From positions 1 through 8,180 of the forward strand of contig JAITQR010000160.1 in NCBI GenBank assembly GCA_031288815.1: DNA of 8,180 bases. Direction: 5' to 3'. The notes beneath the pieces were generated by a model. That model did no database searches. It was not told the origin of the DNA and saw only the letters and a program-made list of their open reading frames with translations. A program made the position numbers and the translations under genes. The stretch comes from Treponema sp. (lineage in GTDB: Bacteria; Spirochaetota; Spirochaetia; Treponematales; Breznakiellaceae). Within the stretch, counting starts at the first letter, position 1. The number at the start of each line of letters is the position of its first letter. Below, piece by piece: positions 6,790-8,180 of this stretch.

Positions 6790-7697
6790 TGATCGATTTC
6801 TTCAGGATCCTGATAAACATGACGCCCTCGGTCCTTATGATCGTTTCCCCCATCCTTATCGCCGCCACCGGCGGGATGATCTGCGAGCGATCCGGCGTGG
6901 TCAACATCGCCCTGGAGGGTCTTATGGCCGTAGGCGCCATGACCGCCGCGGCAACCCATGCCCTGCTGGAAGGGAGGGTGGGTTTTTCCATACCCCTGGC
7001 CTGCCTTCTGGCCGCCTTTATGGGCTGCCTTTTTTCCCTCATCCACGCTTTCGCCTCTGTCACCCTCCGGGCGGATCAGGTAGTGTCCGGTACCGGGATA
7101 AACCTTCTGGCCAACGGCATTACGGTCTTCTTCTGCCAGATCCTCTTTAACCAGAAGCGGGCTAATTTCAAAATGGGTATGCCCGGATTTTTCGGCGTCT
7201 ATCCCACGGTCTGGATAGCCCTGATCATCCTTTTCCTGGCCTGGTTCATGCTCTACAAGCGCCCCTGGGGCCTCCGCCTCCGGGCCGCGGGAGAGCATCC
7301 CCAGGCCCTGGCCTCGGTGGGGGTGGACGTGATAAAGATCCGCTATATCGCGGTTCTCGTCTCCGGCGCCCTGGCCGGCCTTGCCGGGGCCTGTCTTGTT
7401 CTTACCCAGACCACCGAATTCGCCTTTAACACCATCAACGGAAAAGGTTTTATCGCCCTGGCCGCGGTTTCCTTTGGCCGCTGGCTTCCCCTGGGGATCC
7501 TCGGCTCGTCCTTCCTTTTCGGTACCGCCATGACCCTGGCGGTAAACGCCACAAACATCGACTCCCTCAAGTTCCTGCCCTCGGAGCTTTTCAGCGCCCT
7601 CCCCTACTTCATCACCCTGGTTACCCTGGTGGTCTTTAGCGGCAAAGACTACGCCCCCCGGGCCTCCGGCCAACCCTACGACAAGGGGAAGAACTAG
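6789..7697 (+). CDS. ABC importer permease, BPD_transp_2 family (NupQ-like)
   Basis: A 302-residue polytopic membrane protein, the second half of the translocation channel. It is the usual smaller partner of the preceding permease in PnrABCDE/NupNOPQ-type importers. Motifs: the signature ERSGVVNIALEGLM at 33-46, RADQVVSGTGIN at 94-105, the cytoplasmic loop GLRLRAAGEHPQALASVGV at 161-179, SGALAGLAGA at 192-201 and GKGFIALAAVSFGRW at 218-232. Hydrophobic helices lie at about 10-29, 67-90, 140-156, 185-205, 235-253 and 267-283, with others less clear. The start is chosen at 6789 on the strength of AGGAG seven bases upstream and the one-base TGATG coupling with the previous gene. The gene closes the operon with TAG at 7695-7697. 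No enzyme gene for the imported substrate follows. Confidence 0.92.
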   Translation: MIDFFRILINMTPSVLMIVSPILIAATGGMICERSGVVNIALEGLMAVGAMTAAATHALLEGRVGFSIPLACLLAAFMGCLFSLIHAFASVTLRADQVVSGTGINLLANGITVFFCQILFNQKRANFKMGMPGFFGVYPTVWIALIILFLAWFMLYKRPWGLRLRAAGEHPQALASVGVDVIKIRYIAVLVSGALAGLAGACLVLTQTTEFAFNTINGKGFIALAAVSFGRWLPLGILGSSFLFGTAMTLAVNATNIDSLKFLPSELFSALPYFITLVTLVVFSGKDYAPRASGQPYDKGKN

Positions 7698-7710
7698 GGC
7701 GGACGGTTCC

Positions 7711-7733
7711 CCCGGCAACCATGACCGGGCCGG
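7711..7733 (+). terminator. Weak hairpin after the importer operon
   Basis: CCCGG (7711-7715) can pair with CCGGG (7725-7729) around nine bases, or CCGGC (7712-7716) with GCCGG (7729-7733), starting 14 bases after the last permease stop. There is no T-run, so an intrinsic terminator is not shown. Operon read-through into the tRNA gene remains possible. Confidence 0.2.
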
Positions 7734-7749
7734 TATGTCCGATCGCAAC

Positions 7750-7779
7750 TAGACAAGGCCCGTTCCTTTGTGCTATATT
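7750..7779 (+). promoter_or_regulatory. Promoter of tRNA-Cys
   Basis: TAGACA (7750-7755), 18 bases, then TATATT (7774-7779), each five of six to consensus, with an extended -10 TG at 7771-7772. The predicted start, about 7786, lies some 11 bases before the mature tRNA 5' end. This is the best-looking sigma-70-type promoter in the window. Confidence 0.7.
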
Positions 7780-7796
7780 AAATGGGTAAATCCTAC

Positions 7797-7868
7797 GGCG
7801 CCGTACCCAAGCGGTAAGGGAGCGGTCTGCAAAACCGTTATGCAGCAGTTCGATTCTGCTCGGCGCCT
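7797..7868 (+). tRNA. tRNA-Cys (anticodon GCA)
   Basis: A complete cloverleaf by hand folding. Acceptor stem: GGCGCCG (7797-7803) with CGGCGCC (7861-7867). D-arm: CCC/GGG around AAGCGGTAA. Anticodon arm: GCGGT/ACCGT with loop CTGCAAA, so GCA reads UGC/UGU. Variable loop: five bases. T-arm: AGCAG/CTGCT around TTCGATT. The discriminator base is T (7868), the known identity base for cysteine. CCA is not encoded, so it must be added after transcription. It has its own promoter. Two bases past the discriminator lies a 31-nt perfect palindrome, and an integrase reading frame begins 108 bases later. The 3' half of this gene is therefore the probable attachment site of an integrated element. Confidence 0.95.
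7849..7868 (+). other. Inferred attachment-site region (3' end of tRNA-Cys)
   Basis: Tyrosine recombinases of islands and phages commonly recombine within the T-arm and 3' end of tRNA genes and leave the tRNA intact beside the integrase gene. That is the arrangement here. The second copy of the core, which would prove it, lies outside the window, so these boundaries are inferred. Confidence 0.3.
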
Positions 7869-7869
7869 A

Positions 7870-7900
7870 CAGTAATTCGTTATATTATAACGAATTACTG
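7870..7900. repeat. 31-nt perfect inverted repeat next to tRNA-Cys
   Basis: The left arm CAGTAATTCGTTATA (7870-7884) and right arm TATAACGAATTACTG (7886-7900) are exact reverse complements around a single T (7885). As RNA it would give a hairpin of about 13 bp with a 3-base loop. No T-run follows on the + strand, so it is not a standard terminator. The arms are AT-rich in a GC-rich neighbourhood. The 15-1-15 symmetry suits a dimeric DNA-binding protein or a recombination site. Confidence 0.92.
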
Positions 7901-7939
7901 ATACTACCAGAAAACTGGCGTAAAAAAACTTCTTGGAAT

Positions 7940-7965
7940 GTAGCCTGGCCGCTGTAGCCAGCTAC
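7940..7965 (+). promoter_or_regulatory. Hairpin abutting the integrase Shine-Dalgarno
   Basis: GTAGC (7940-7944) pairs with GCTAC (7961-7965), and TGGC (7946-7949) with GCCA (7957-7960), with one bulged C and a 7-nt loop. The stem ends one base before GGGGAG (7966-7971). It could limit ribosome access to the integrase, or be a binding site for Int or an accessory factor. Confidence 0.45.
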
Positions 7966-7976
7966 GGGGAGCGTGT

Positions 7977-8180
7977 ATGCGTCAGTTTTCTTTCTATCAG
8001 AGGGCGGGGATATATTATGTCCGCTTCTGCGATCCGACTTCGAAAAAACGTCTGCCTGGTCGATCAACAGGCAAAAACAACCGGGATGAGGCTCTGCTGG
8101 TGGTTCACCAGTGGCTCGAGAAGGGCTTGCCGCCGCCTGCAACGGCTTCATATCCGGACAAACAAACCCTAAAGCCCAAA
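7977..8180 (+). CDS. Tyrosine recombinase / phage-type integrase, N-terminal fragment
   Basis: An open frame with no stop up to the window end; 68 codons are visible. GGGGAG (7966-7971) lies five bases before ATG, and the frame is closed upstream by TAG at 7941, so this start is well supported. The N-terminus FYQRAGIYYVRFCDPTSKKR, followed by LPGRSTGKNNRDEALLVVHQWLEKG, matches the arm-type DNA-binding module of phage and island integrases: a short beta-sheet with Y-x-R-F, D-P-x-x-x-K-R and an S-T-G turn, then a helix ending in W-L-x-x-G. The core-binding and catalytic domains (R-H-R-Y) would lie beyond position 8180 and are not seen. Such enzymes integrate elements at tRNA genes, and tRNA-Cys lies directly upstream in the same direction. 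The call rests on this N-terminal pattern plus context, so the subfamily is uncertain. Confidence 0.7.
   Translation, partial: MRQFSFYQRAGIYYVRFCDPTSKKRLPGRSTGKNNRDEALLVVHQWLEKGLPPPATASYPDKQTLKPK

Larger units (their letters stand above)
7869..8180. mobile_element. Left edge of a putative integrated element at tRNA-Cys
   Basis: From the tRNA 3' end onward the DNA changes. There is an AT-rich palindrome and an A-rich stretch, then an integrase-like N-terminus with codons (ATA, CGA, TCA, ACA, CTA) that the resident genes largely avoid. The right boundary and cargo are outside the window. Prophage, ICE and simple genomic island cannot be told apart from this much sequence. Confidence 0.5.

Noticed and set aside
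6546..7748. 400-codon - strand frame opposite the permeases
   Set aside because: It is antisense to two permeases with clear motifs, and its highly charged Gly/Lys/Glu composition is that of a shadow frame.
8053..8111. Inverted repeats within the integrase frame (TGCCTG...CAGGCA and CTGGTG-GTT-CACCAG)
   Set aside because: They are short 6-bp arms inside coding sequence. Without conservation they cannot be separated from chance.
7933..8172. 79-codon + strand frame at the right end
   Set aside because: It overlaps the integrase-like frame in another register and runs through the hairpin before the integrase SD. Its product (many Cys, Trp, Arg) resembles nothing, and the 7977 frame has the SD and the recognisable pattern.

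Overview
The window looks like chromosomal DNA of a GC-rich spirochaete, most probably a Treponema relative of the insect-gut type. This is inferred from the style of the chemoreceptor, a PnrA/TmpC-like receptor and its transporter operon, and the GltX C-terminus; no single marker proves it. Coding strands are strongly GC-biased (GCC, GGC, CTG, ATC codons) up to a tRNA-Cys gene near the right end. Composition and codon use then change.

Layout. Positions 1-320 hold the 3' end of gltX (glutamyl-tRNA synthetase, + strand). It converges on a large methyl-accepting chemotaxis protein (MCP) gene on the - strand (373-2550). A gene-free stretch (2551-2971) separates the MCP from a divergent, tightly packed + strand operon (2972-7697). 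That stretch holds several hairpins and an intrinsic-terminator-like structure pointing towards the MCP. The operon encodes a BMP/PnrA-type substrate-binding protein, a tandem-domain ABC ATPase and two BPD_transp_2-type permeases. This is the complete complement of a purine-nucleoside-type ABC importer (PnrABCDE / NupNOPQ-like). Genes overlap or lie 13 bp apart, so one transcript is likely.

After the operon come a well-formed promoter and tRNA-Cys(GCA) at 7797-7868. Two bases after the tRNA is a perfect 31-nt AT-rich palindrome. Next, an open frame from 7977 runs off the window. Its 68 visible residues look like the N-terminus of a tyrosine recombinase (phage-type integrase). A tRNA, then a palindrome, then an integrase with changed codon use is the usual architecture of the edge of an integrated island, prophage or ICE. 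The cargo would lie beyond the window.

Best leads: (1) the tRNA-Cys/integrase junction; (2) the 31-nt palindrome at that junction; (3) the binding protein's N-terminus, where a 30-bp tandem duplication doubles the hydrophobic core and the expected lipobox cysteine is phenylalanine, so this receptor may not be a lipoprotein; (4) the structured region between the MCP and the importer. I did not find a clearly new multi-gene system inside the window. If there is one, it most likely lies on the element that starts at the right end.
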